In this document: positions 1 to 11,345 of the stretch, piece after piece
Position numbering within the stretch: position 1 is the first letter of the stretch
How the letters are laid out: each line of letters begins with the position of its first letter
NCBI RefSeq assembly: GCF_030463565.1
Contig: NC_134645.1
Coordinates: forward strand, 1,867,501-1,931,500
Source: Pelecanus crispus
Lineage: Eukaryota > Chordata > Aves > Pelecaniformes > Pelecanidae
Direction of reading: 5' to 3'
DNA length: 64,000 bases
The notes under the pieces: generated by a model
The model's database searches: none
Told to the model about the DNA's origin: nothing
What the model saw: the letters and a program-made list of their open reading frames with translations, nothing else
Program-made: the position numbers and the translations under genes

Positions 1-230
1 GAGCGCTGCATGCCCTGAGGAGCTGCCCCAGGGCTTGGCCTGCGGGCAGGGAGGCCGTGTACCTCCTACGGCGGTGGCTAAAGCGCGCCCCGTTCATCCA
101 GGCCCCACGCTGCCACTTTGGTTTTAAAGAGTGCGACTGGAGCGTGGCCGAGAGCGGTTGCGTTGGACAGGCAGTACTTGAGAAACGAAACACGGTAGGA
201 AATGGCGATTTGGAGATTAGCTCTCGTTCC
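1..230. promoter_or_regulatory. CpG-rich segment, possible CpG-island edge or first exon
   Basis: About fifteen CpG dinucleotides fall in the first 210 bases, in runs such as ACGGCGG and GCGCGC. The following kilobases are CpG-poor and AT-rich, so this contrast is seen directly. In a bird genome such a patch usually marks a promoter or a 5' exon. A 64-codon open frame at 57-251 (+) lies in it but has no recognisable similarity, and a possible donor-like GGTAGG follows at about 195. The segment is cut by the window edge, so its direction and the gene it serves cannot be decided. It could start a plus-strand gene ending near 3.5 kb, or belong to a gene lying to the left. Confidence 0.4.
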
Positions 231-3200
231 AGACTCATGGCAGCAGTGTAGCTTTAGAAATATATCCTTTAAAATTGAAGAGTAAGCTCTATACTGGCCT
301 GTCGCAGACTGGTTTAAAGGAATGTCCCTGTTTGATTCAGACCTACCCCATGTGAGAAGCGAGGTGGTGGCTTTCTCACTCCTGAAGAGAAGTGGGTAGC
401 AGCAGTGAATTTTAAAAGATGGATGCTATAAATGGCAAGCTAAAACTCCAAATGCTAGTAATTGTAGCTAATCTCTTGCATGCATTGTGTGATCTGAAAT
501 TCATGGCACATGTGAAAGAAAATTAAGAAGGCTGAGGGAAGCAAGAGGAGGATACAGAACCTTTTCTTAACTCAGGTCTATTGATCTGGGTACTAATGAA
601 AGTTAAAACTGTTTTAAAAATAACTACTCTTACCAGAGATATTGGAGACGACATTTTCTGCTCTGTAGATAAATGAGGAAACAAGTGTAACTGTGTGCTA
701 CTTTTAGCAAATACTGGTTTCCTGCTTTCTTAGCTTGTAAAAAATGAGCTGCTTCGTAGTGCTCAGTGAACGGTCTGTCACTTGAGCAAAGTGAGGGGAG
801 ATCAGTGAAGAAAGTCCTATTGCAAAGTATTAACATCTCGGTGAAGAGCTGGGCCCCTACAGTGCAAATCCCAGGTAGGAAGCAGTTCTGTAGCACTTCT
901 TCCCTACCTCCTGCATTAAATAAAGAACAAAATACACATATCCTATAAAGTACATGCATCCTATAAGGAGTTGCCATGGAGTTGGATTGTTTAAGTTGGA
1001 TTTTCATGATTTGTACTTTATCCTTATTCATGTAAGAGTATATGGAGCTGACAATGAATAAAGTTTGCTCTGTGCAGAGTTTGCAGAGTTACTTTCTTCA
1101 TGCAGCGGAACTTGGGAATTGGAAGCAGCCACGGATGAATATTGGTCTTATGTACAGTGGTGAAGGCTGGGCAAGGAATATATTTCTTTTGGTTTTGTCT
1201 AGGACAAGCTCACCTTAAAATGAGAAGGAAAAAAAGGAAAAAAGTCTGTTCACTTGTGGACATCACATTAGTCTTCTAAAAATAGTACAGATTTTTAAAG
1301 TAATTCAGTGTTTCAAATACATGTTCTTTTTTCCTCACTCAGGGACATCTAACTGTATTGGGGACTTTTCTGCTAAATAAACAAAGGACTTTTCAGTTTT
1401 TTTTCATAATATGGAGCAAAATGGACTGGTCTATTACAAGGCTTTTTTCCTTCTGTTGAAATACGTGGTCTGCCTTTAGGGCTCCAGCACAGAGTGGAAA
1501 GTTGGATTCTCTCGTTTCAGTTATGTAGCCCTATTCCTGCGTTGTACTCCTTACTGGAAAGGCTTCGTCATCTAAAACAGACAAGGGGGATTGCTCACAA
1601 TGTGAAGCAAAGAACAAGAGGTGTGAAGATGTGTAAACACCTGACAAATATTAATTAATTGCTGTATACTAAATTAAGGCTTGTCACACGTTGAACATGA
1701 GATACCTGTATCTGGTTGGTGTTTTCTAGGAAGTCTTTCTATATAGAGCCTCTGTTGTAGCAGTCAAATAAGAAGGAGCTCACGGAGCTCTTTGGCACTG
1801 AGTCTATAATCCACCAAGCATGCCCCTAGGGTTATATTTCAAAATGCATGAGTAGTGGGACATACATGCTTTCTTAATAAAGTATTAAGGATGTATATTT
1901 CTTCATAATCAAGAGACTGTGCGCAGAGTTTCAAGAACAAGGTGAGTTGCATAGATCCTGAATACAAGTTTGGACCTGTCCATGCTAGTGATGAGACCAA
2001 TCTTATGAAGGACTAGCATGGTTTGGAGAAAATGACTTCTCTGATAACCAGCTAAGACATCTGACATGTTTTGTGGTGTTACGCTGTGTCAGAAATTGTC
2101 TAAAAAACCCTCTTGTCACATAGGGCCTTATAACAAGATACATTTCTATACCTCAGGTGTGTTTTTATTTACTGGCTCAAGATAAGCAATCTCTATGCAC
2201 AATTTTCATTGTAAAGACATCAAAGTTAAGTCTCACTGCAAGAACGTTGCATTTTATAATGCTCAGTGTGATTTTTTTGTCAATGAATTAACATAACTGT
2301 TAATAAGACATAACTTTTATGGTCTTCAAATTGGAATTTAAATGAATAATGATATTTTTTAAAATACTAATCACAGTTATGTGTCTACACCAGTTTATGC
2401 ATCATTAAAGTTATGGAAGGAATTGTGTGGAAATATACTTAATTATGCTACACTAAAATACTTTTTCTATTTCTAAGACTTTAGTACAACAGAAGAATAC
2501 TCGGAAAGTATTTTTTGTACATAAACCTCTTTGTAAGCAGTGTCATCTGCTACACTTGAAGTGTTTGTGCACCTCCCCTTGTTACACAATAGTTTCACTA
2601 GTGTGAATTAGTAAATTGCTGCAGGATAGGAGTGTAGGGGGTGCGTGTGTAGGAGCAGCCATTGTGCTGTCAGCTTCCTGCCTCGATTACCTTATGGTAA
2701 TTTGTGTTCAATACTATTTTCGAGTGTGCTGTGGAAGAAGGCAAGCACCAACATAATTAAAGATTGGCTCATAATGCAAATACATGCAAAACTGCCCCTT
2801 ATGAATCAAGAATGCCTGTATAACATTCAGTGTTTATTATTATAATCTAATATTGCTTTGTGACACCTTTTTTATTTCTGTTTGCTCTATGTCTTTTTGC
2901 TGGTTTTGAACTTAAGTCATTTTCCTTTCAGCTTTTGTTTCTTTCAGTTGTCAGAAAAGGGTAAACTGGTTGTTGGAATTCTTTTTTCATACTATTTTTC
3001 AATTATGAATGGTTTTTTAGGTCCTTGCTAAAAGTGTAGTATTGAATCTGCAGAGGTAATATATACCTATTTTAATGCTATTAATAAGCACTTAAAGGGG
3101 ATCATTACAGTTAGTCTGCTCTAGCCTTTTGTCAGATGTATTTTTATGTAATGTTGTGTAATGCTTTTTGAAACATGCTGATACCTTCTAAATAGTTTGG

Positions 3201-3367
3201 TTTGCTTTTAAAGGAGAAAGGGAGGGAAAACAGAAAAAAAACCTGAAAATATTTGGGGTAGTTTCCTCATTAAAAGGCTGCTTCTTATGGCTCCTAAAAG
3301 CATGGCAGGAGAATAAACCCTACGTGTGCAGTTCTTTATATGCTAACCCTCTCTTTTTTTCTTGCAG
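231..3367. other. Non-coding stretch (likely intron or upstream DNA)
   Basis: AT-rich sequence with no convincing coding exon. A minus-strand open frame of 133 codons at 630-1031 has no recognisable domain and is probably chance. At 1914-1941 a short segment ends in a good donor (CAAG before GTGAGT) and would read in frame into the 3368 exon, but its acceptor lacks a pyrimidine tract. An AATAAA occurs at 1057-1062. A pyrimidine-rich tract ending TTTTTTTCTTGCAG immediately precedes position 3368. Confidence 0.55.
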
Positions 3368-3482
3368 GAAATCCTGGCTGAGTAGAGTTGGAAGCCCAAG
3401 TTCTCGAATAGATCGAACAAATTTTTCCAATGAAAAGGAGATTTCCAAGCTTGACTTCTCAGGATTTAGCACTAGATACTAA
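3368..3482 (+). CDS. Probable terminal coding exon of an unidentified gene
   Basis: The segment follows a strong acceptor (CTCTCTTTTTTTCTTGCAG). It opens with one base completing a codon from the previous exon, then has 37 sense codons and TAA at 3480-3482. The peptide is hydrophilic, rich in Ser, Arg and Lys, starts [13 protein letters not shown] and ends [11 protein letters not shown]. Only this frame stays open to a sensible stop. It has no membrane segment and no catalytic motif I know. It resembles a disordered, phosphorylatable C-terminal tail, but that is inference from composition. An AT-rich stretch with three AATAAA hexamers follows, as expected of a 3' UTR. Earlier exons would lie in 1-3367 or left of the window. 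I do not recognise the protein. Chance occurrence is possible because the open frame is short, but acceptor, composition and downstream poly(A) signals agree. Confidence 0.5.
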
Positions 3483-3995
3483 TAGAAGAAAAAAATCACT
3501 AAGCACAAAACCATGATGTTTCTACTGCATGATGTTTTCTGTGCCTCCGTAAAATGTCACAAGAGTATTTGGATGCTTTCTGTACTAGAGATAAATATAA
3601 ATGGTCCCTGTTCACATGAAGTAAGAATTTTTTCGTTGCTGTATTAGACATTTTACGCCACGAATGTCAACATCTAGTATCTAAAAATACCAATATCTAA
3701 TTTGTTGCATCTTGAAAGCTAGATAAATGGTTAAAAGTGCCTATGATTATTTGTGCAGAGTGAGATTTGTTATATATAACCATATGGAACCTAATCTTTA
3801 CACTGTGATTCCTATTTTAGGTGCAAAATAATAAATTTATGTTCTACTGTCTGTAATCTCACCAACAATACTTAACTACAGAACTGGAACAAGGAGAGAT
3901 ATTCTAACAGCTCTGTATTGTAGATCATGTTATTTGTGACAATTAGGTAAGATACAGTGGTAATTTAAAATAAATGTATGTTGCCTCAAACTAAG
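3483..3995 (+). other. Putative 3' UTR with poly(A) signals
   Basis: This AT-rich sequence follows the stop of the candidate terminal exon. Canonical AATAAA hexamers lie at 3830-3835 and 3969-3974, with a further one at 4308-4313. Any could define the transcript end; the second is followed by a T/G-containing stretch. The assignment depends wholly on the 3368-3482 exon being real. Confidence 0.35.
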
Positions 3996-6900
3996 ACTGT
4001 CTAATCAGCTCTGGTTTAAAATTCTCTATAATAATGCAGATAAGCCTTGGAACGAGATGATGAAATGCGTGGCCTCTCACCCCTTTGTCCTTGTCTACCT
4101 ACAGCTTACATCCTTACTGACTATAAAGGAAGTTTTGATCTTTTTGCTTTTTTGATGTTCTTACTAAAATTGATGTCAGTTGTTTTCCTTATGGATCTGT
4201 ATTTGCTCCTTAGTTAATGTATGTTGGAACCTGATTCAACATGATGCACCCACATACATCATATCAAGTACCTAAAAGGTCCTGAGAAACTTGAGTTATG
4301 TGCTTGCAATAAATATTGGGTAAGTCTCTGCAGTTTTGGGTCTAGTTCTCATATATAGTGGTCTTCACAGGCACCAAGGAGTCTGTCAGGGCTGGTACAG
4401 ACCTATATCCTCGTGTCTAAAGTAATTCTGTGTCAGGATCAGTACTTACTGGAAGACTTTGGTTAGATCTCTGATAAATCCAAGCAGGCCCCTGCGTGAT
4501 CTGGCAGTACTCTCAGTTAATCAAGATTGGAGTGATCATGCTATGATGGAGGCTCAAGCTGTAAGTCCCTGAGAAGCGTGTACTCCACAAAGCGCAGTAA
4601 TACTGCAGTAACGTGGCCTCGGGTTGGCTCCGAGCACAGGCAGAGCCTGCTGCTGTCTGCTGGGGCTGCATCCTCCAAGATGCCCTTCATGAAGATACTT
4701 AAGCTGGTATTTCCACTGGTTGGTCTCTACCTCTTCTGAGGGTAGATAGCACCAATTTAGGCAATATCCTCAAATTTGTGGTTAATTTTTTAATTTCTAG
4801 ACAGGATGTTTTGTAGCTTAAGCATTGTGCTCTTTGATGCGGGCAGAGCGAGGGGTGCATAGAAAGGTATTTCTGCTGACTACTAGATGTATTTTCACTG
4901 GGCCTTTGTGCAGTAAGCAGTAAAATCTCCTTTCTAGAATTTGCAGGAGTTATTTATAAATTGTTATAGTTCAAACCACACTTGACTTCTGTGACTATGC
5001 ACAAGCGTCCTTTGTTGAAGTCATTGTCAATAAATCCTGTTCAACTCAAATGGTAAATGGCAAAGTTCAAGTGCAGCAGTAGCTCGGTAGCAGTTACATC
5101 CTCTCTGAAAATTGTATCCTGTCGAACATAAGTAGTTCACATTTTCCTTGAAGCTACCTGGCAGAAGATACCCCCTCAGTCAAAGGCATTTCCAGCCGAG
5201 TTGTTTTGCTCATATTTTGAACAACAATGATAGAGGAAGGCAGAAAACAAATGGGGCATTGGATGCACAGGAAGAGGAGCCAAAGATGAAATTGTTGTTT
5301 TGATGTGTTGGCATGGGTGGAGCTGGATGCTCACAAGGACTTGGCAATTTTACCCTGACTCCTCTAGAAATGCAAGGCTTGGGGAGGGGGAAGCAGCCAT
5401 TTAAAGTGCTCACTTTTTTGGGAGAAAATGTGTAGATAGAGAACTTTCTCAAAGTTGAAAGATGAAGTCTGTATGTAACTTTCTGACATACTGAAAACAA
5501 AAAAAATTATGTGAAGTCTTGATATGAGCAGTACACTGAGGATTTGAGAATGCTTTTCCTAACCAAGTAGTATTTCGGCAGAAGTTATTTCTAATATGGT
5601 ATCAAGTAAATATAATTCCTGTAATCTGCAGCCTATATACTGTAGGCCAGATCTCTTGCTGAGTCTGTGCCACAAGGGTGTTTTCTGTATTTGTGCGATA
5701 ACACTCAGTCTCTACTTTTGTGCTTGTTTTGAGCCTATCTGATGAAAAGGTTGATTCTGGAATACCTCTATAACCTTCCTCTTTGTTTGTGAGCCAGCAA
5801 TACTGATTCTTCCTATTTTGAACATCCATTTCCCTCACAGTAGTGATATGACAAGAGGCAAAAAATACATGCAAGTTCTCTAGTGAGTTTAGCTCTGAGT
5901 GTGTTTGACATTCAAAACTAAAATACACGTACTTTGTGTTGTGCCATAATGTATTTAACAGTTTTCTAACAGTGCTAAATAAATTGCACATAGTATGCTT
6001 TTCATTCTTAAAGAAGTTAAGATTTTTGAGCAAATAAGCATTATAGGTGTGTCTATTTCCCAGAAACCCTTTCAGAAGAAGAGGAAAAGGGAATAAATAT
6101 CACATTCCATACCTTCAGAGTTTGGGGAGGTCTTATAGCCAGTTGTACTTCTGAGTATACCCACATAAAGTTTTCTGAAGTGAATGGAGTTCCAAGGGGC
6201 AAAGGGATCTCTTCCATTTTGCTTTCTCCTTCTAGCTGAAGGTGGAGGCCCAAGATGGTGATAAAGGCAATAATAATATATAACATAGAAAAAAATGTAT
6301 GTCCCTGTGAATTTAGGGGTTACTGAGGCCGAAGCCTGTCTGTTATCAAGCTGAGGGATTAGTACTTGACTTGCTGAGTGCTGCTGGCATCCTGATGCAT
6401 GGCCACGGGGAGATGCCTTTACAGGCATTTTAGGCTCTCTGGACATTGCATTGAAAGCAAACTTTAATGCATCATATCTGTTCTTAACTGTTGCTGCATA
6501 GCTATGTTTTATTCATGCAAATGCCTGCAGTACAGCTGGGATCCTGTATTTGTCAAGGCATATAGCCAGCTTGAGAAGTAACTTGTTTTATGCGCAGGGA
6601 AATGTTTGATTCGCACAAAGCGGCACCTGCCTTACTTGTGGGTAAACACAAGCTTGTAGGACTCTCGCCCAGGTGATCATCAGCAATAAGCAAATAATCC
6701 TGCATCTCCTTGGGGATATGCTGCACACAAAATGGAGGCTTGTACTGACTGCAAGAAAGAATAGATTATAAGTAGCTTACATGAGATGGTGTTGTCAAAA
6801 GCACGTTGAAAAGAAGTAGTCTAGAAGACAGTTTGTCATTGTTGCTCTCCTGAAAAGGCTATTATACGTGAACAGATACCAGTTTGTTTTTTATAACTTG

Positions 6901-7330
6901 AGTGACTTTTTCCAAGACAGATAGTCGAAGACTGTTCAAAGTAATGTCTGTTCTCTGTCTGAAAGATCCTTCAGATCGAGGCAGGATGCAGTCCTGCAGT
7001 CCGAGCAGGTCAAGGCTTACTGGTGAGCCTGTGGCATGGCAGGAGATAGCGGTAACTTCCATCTGTCTGCTTCCTGGGTTAGGCTAGTGAGGCTGCCCTG
7101 TGTGCTAGTGAATTCAGGGGTTCTGAAGTTGGAGGAAGAGCTTCTCAGAGGGATTGGATGAGTCTGGGCAAGCCACCTTTACAGTCGGGGAGATTTGAGC
7201 CCTCTGTGGAATTTGGTTGCTTGGAAGTACTTTTTCTATGCTGCAAGTCCCATGTTGCTGTGTTACTGCAACTAATGAAGTGTTGGCTTGCACTGCATGC
7301 ATTAATCTTCTCATTTTATTTAATCCTCAG
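3996..7330. other. Non-coding stretch with chance open frames
   Basis: No exon with paired splice signals and a recognisable product was found. Minus-strand open frames at 5602-6033 (143 codons) and 6072-6446 (124 codons) have irregular composition and no family resemblance; I regard them as chance. A fragment at 6920-7021 ends in a donor-like CTGGTGAGC and is open in one frame, but its upstream AG is weak. The stretch ends in the pyrimidine-rich acceptor before 7331. Confidence 0.55.
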
Positions 7331-7459
7331 ATTCTGTTAAAGTATCATGAGTCCAAAATCATCCAGTTTGTGGAAATACAGTGTGTGCAGAACGTCAGAG
7401 CAGTATCTCTAGATTTAATGAAATCATCATTGATTTTGAGGAGCCAAAGAATTCCAATG
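7331..7459 (+). CDS. Candidate internal exon, 43 codons, unidentified
   Basis: The segment lies between a good acceptor (CTTCTCATTTTATTTAATCCTCAG) and a good donor (AATG before GTAAGATAG). It is 129 bases long, a multiple of three, and open in the phase starting at its first base, giving a peptide beginning ILLKYHESKIIQF and ending LRSQRIPM. A second frame is open only after an early TGA and reads SSISRFNEIIIDFEEPKN; it would need a weaker internal acceptor. The peptide suggests no family. A poly(A) run of 15 bases follows at 7469. A non-coding exon or a coincidental splice pair are equally possible. Confidence 0.3.
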
Positions 7460-10400
7460 GTAAGATAGAAAAAAAAAAAAAAAGGCAAGAACAGTTTGCT
7501 AATTAGACATCAAACTAAGTTGATGCCTTTTTCCTTTTCTACTACATACTAATATCACTCAGTTAAACTGTAAATATCCTTTAACTTTATTTTGACTTAT
7601 TTTTTAAAAATGCAATGCAGCAAGAATGAATGATGTGTAGGCCAGCTCCATTCTTGCTGTCAGTGGAAATAGTTTCCACCATTCTGAAAAGCATTGAGGC
7701 TTATGAAAGTGTGTTCCCACTATTTCCAAGTTATTTGTGAATTCTGGGCAATGCTGACTTTCTTGAATTAAAATTTTGTGCCTGACTTGTATTCTACTGT
7801 AACGTAAGGAAGTTCACATCATTGGCCTTAAGACCAGGCATGTTAATTAAAATTGGAGCTTAACTCCTAAATGGCCAGGCAATTTCAAAAATGTAGGGGT
7901 TGGTTTATATTTGATTAAAGAATAAAAAAATTAAATCTTCCCTAAGCAGTGAACAGAATGAGATCATTCTGCCTCATCAGGGATGATGTAATCTTGTCTT
8001 ATGCTATTTACTCTTAATACTTATGTTGTTGTAATGCAGAATGGGAATGTTCTGCTATACCTACTCATTCTCAAGCCTTCATGCAGAGAAAAGCATGATG
8101 GTATCTCCTGCCATACTTTTTCTTATGTGACACCAATCTGTCACTTTTTATTTTCTTGATATCCTCTGGAGCTGCCTTTCTTGGCTTGCTTTCTTCTTAG
8201 AAAACTGTATGCATGTTTGCTGCTGGAATCCTCTTACTAGACAGAGTGAACTGGATTAGTCAAGAGAGCTTACTGATTAATGCATAGCTACATACTGCGA
8301 CCTGCTGAAAAGTATTCTAATTTGAAGGGAATGCTATAATGAAAGATGATGAGGGCAAAAATTGGTATATGCTATAATTTTTTTTAAAAAGTCTGTTTAT
8401 ACAATGGCAATACTGTGAATTGGAATTTCTGTAGTATTATTCTTCAAGGCTCCTCGCAGTATATTGTATAGTGGGTATAAGCTCTAGTATTAAAGAGTCT
8501 GAAGTTGCTATTTCTGCATCAAAACCAAAACACATTGCACAGATCAAAGTAACTACGCTTACCCCAGTTCATTTGATATTAATACTGACATAACTGAGTA
8601 AGAAACACTGAAATGGGAGATGAAAAGAAGAGCAACCTCACTTTTGGCTAAAGGGCTGCAAAAATGGATTGAAAGGTTTTACTAGTCAAAATTCAAGAAT
8701 GGTTTAAGTAATTATGAGGATACTAGTTGTCTTCCACAATTAGGTGATCTTACTACGAGAGTTAATATATGTCGGTACAAATATAAACATATGAAAATGT
8801 TTTTTGATTAATCACTTCATAAATCAATTGTGAAGTGTAATTACCTTTATGTATCAGAAGGTAGCAGCATGAAAAATAACACTCTAAACAGCATTAATGG
8901 AGGAGTACGAGAAGTTTGGCTCGATACCATCGGAGAAGAGATCTGCTGTTTGAAATGGCAGCGTGGGCTCTTTTGTAGTTGTGCACATAGCTTCTTGGTG
9001 TTAACTAATGCCCGGGATTCCTCCATTTTAGAAATAGGAAAGTTTGTAATGTTTCTTACTGCATTTGAGTTGTTCCTGAATGGGGACAATAGGACAATAC
9101 CATACTTTCTGAAGATCTTTTTCACAGTAGAAACTTACTCATGTGCACAACCAGCTAAAGGCACAAATTTCTTTTGTGACATTAAAGGCTTTAATCCTTG
9201 TTTTTTAATTCACAGACATATGATCAGTGTCAAGTAGTAAATTTTGTCCATCATAATCATGCGCTGGTGTCTATCCCAGAAAAAAGGGACAACGCCCTTC
9301 AGGCGTTTGCGATCAATTTTTTTCTGGATCTGATAGGTGTAGCAGACTAAAACCAGGCTGAATTAGAGGTATACCCAGAATCCCTGGGTTTCTCCATTAG
9401 CAGAAAGGTAACCTGGCATTCGCTTGTATTTGGCAGGGAGATAACAAAATAAACAATGGAGAGACACAAGTTCTGTCCTCGGAGGCACTAACTTTTGTTC
9501 CACTGGAATGCTGCCATGGACTTCAATGAGAACAGTAATTGGTCATGCAACTGGAGGAACACTACCAAGCAAGGAAATGCATTATTAATGGAACAGTGTT
9601 TGAGAAGTGGTAGATAAGATAAAGACACTAAGTCTCTTTCTGGGTGCTGGCTTTGTTTTTTCCTACTGAAAGAAGTATCACCGTGGCTTCAGGAACATTA
9701 TAAAAGCCTGAACTTTCCTGCATGAAGTTCACCACTTGAAAACATGCCAGATACTGTGCTATCCCAAGCAAGCAAGTAATTACCAATTTGTAGTTACAAA
9801 GCTGTTCTGCAAAGAGTGGGAGCAGCGATAAGTGGATACACACAACCCTGTGAGGCATTAATAGTAATAACAATAAAATTCCAGCTGAGGCATAGGGATG
9901 GTAAATGGAGCAGGAAGGGTGCAGGAACTGGACTTGTAAAAAGCTCGATACAGAGGAATTTACCTCAAGTTGTTTATTTGGAGCTGCAGTCAATGGCATC
10001 ACTGGAAACTAGTTCTTGGTGAGCAGTGTAAACAGAAAAGGGCTAGCTGGGGAAGAAGGTCTCAGCAGAAGAGGTCCTATCTTGAAGGAGTGCTTGAGAA
10101 GGCATTCAGGAGCAAAAGCTTAGGAGAATGTTTGGAGCACGAAAAGAGAGGTCAAAATAACGTATCAAATGTTGAGAATCACCTGTTTAGATGGCAGCAA
10201 CTTGGTGCTCTGGGCAGATCACAGCTGGGGACATTTGAGACTTACTGTGAGTCTTGTGACTGCTGAATTTTTGTTTTATTTTTTCCCTGTTTAAAAACAA
10301 CAAGCCTTACAAAATTTCTGACTTACACTACTGAACTGTACAACTAGTGTGCTGCTGAGCAGCTTAGTTCACTTGGGGGGAGAAATCTTAGTACCAGGTA

Positions 10401-11257
10401 GGAAAATACACAGGAATTGTGATATGTATCCCCAGATAAGGGAGGGGCTGTAACAGTAACATCTCTTATCAGAAATGATCTGCAGTCAGGAAATAGGCAG
10501 ACAAAAAATTTGCAGACCAAGTTAAAACTAATTAATGACCCACTATATAACTCAGAGAGAGAAAAAACCTGTTCAGTTATCTAAGTTTGCTGACACTTTC
10601 AAAACAAAATGATGACTAAATAGTAATGTGTACTCTAAAGAATGAGTGATATACCAAGATGAATAGGATTTAGGCACTATTTATCACAGTTAAGCCATAG
10701 CCTGAATACCATAATGCTGATTACTTAAATTCATTATGCAGACGGTATAATCTAGCAGTCAGTAATGTGCCTGCGAGAAGGAAGAAACTATTTCTGTCAT
10801 TTTAAACTGAATTGTAGGCACAGATTGATTGATGAGATTGTGCTTTCTCTTATTTCTAAGATATGATACTAACATTTGTAGCAACACTTTTGTCTGAAGC
10901 AAAGTCTATTAAACCCACTGAATTCTTACATTCTACTGTTTAAAGTATTCAGAACTGTGAAATTTGCCACCTGATGAAGGACCCATTTTCTGCCTTTGGT
11001 CTTTCAGTAATATCATGACACTTAACCTAGTCTGAAGCTGATGTTTCTCAAACTGAAAATGCATTTTTTAATTCCTCTAGACTCTCAGCTCTTCAAGTTT
11101 GCTGGATCCAGATAAGCATGCAGTGTTTTGTGATAAATAAAGCCTTCCCAAAGCTTTCCTGCCTAGAACCACCAGATGAATAAGAATACTTAGTGCCTTT
11201 CAGCTTCCAGGCATGGAACTACTTTATCGAAGGTAGGAAGTGTGATTTGCCAGATGT
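7460..11257. other. Non-coding stretch with a hairpin-bearing CpG cluster
   Basis: Poly(A) at 7469-7483 opens the stretch. Open frames at 8830-9237 (+, 135 codons) and 9628-10002 (-, 124 codons) have no splice context or known motif. A small patch near 9255-9350 is richer in CpG than its surroundings and holds a perfect 6-bp inverted repeat at 9291-9307. A fragment reading CCATGGACTTCAATGAGAAC near 9513 may be a remnant of an ancient amniote repeat. Nothing else is identifiable. Confidence 0.5.
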
Positions 11258-11345
11258 GTGAAAACTAAGGCACAGAAAGGTTAAGAGGTTTGTTCATGGT
11301 CATTTCAGCTGTAAAAGGGATCTTTACGCCTTTGTAACTCCTAGA
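11258..11345 (-). repeat. MIR-like SINE fragment (antisense)
   Basis: The plus strand reads AACTAAGGCACAGAAAGGTT, then AAGAGG, a diverged CATGGTCA and CAGCTG. In order and spacing this follows the antisense 3' half of the MIR/CORE-SINE consensus (ACTGAGGCACAGAGAGGTTAAG, then AAGGTCACACAGCTAG). The resemblance is judged by eye against the known consensus. The copy is diverged and truncated, as expected of an insertion older than birds. Confidence 0.55.

Noticed and set aside
634..662. 29-base minus-strand segment with an acceptor (TTTATCTACAG), a GTAAGA donor and an ATG
   Set aside because: Too short to distinguish from chance and has no supporting neighbour on that strand.
5602..6033. Open frame of 143 codons (minus)
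   Set aside because: Irregular composition, no homology that I recognise, no splice sites at sensible places.
8830..9237. Open frame of 135 codons (plus)
   Set aside because: An overlapping minus frame of 92 codons is also open; no family resemblance.
9291..9307. GC hairpin followed by a T run, looking like a bacterial terminator
   Set aside because: The surrounding DNA is clearly vertebrate, so a rho-independent terminator is not meaningful here.
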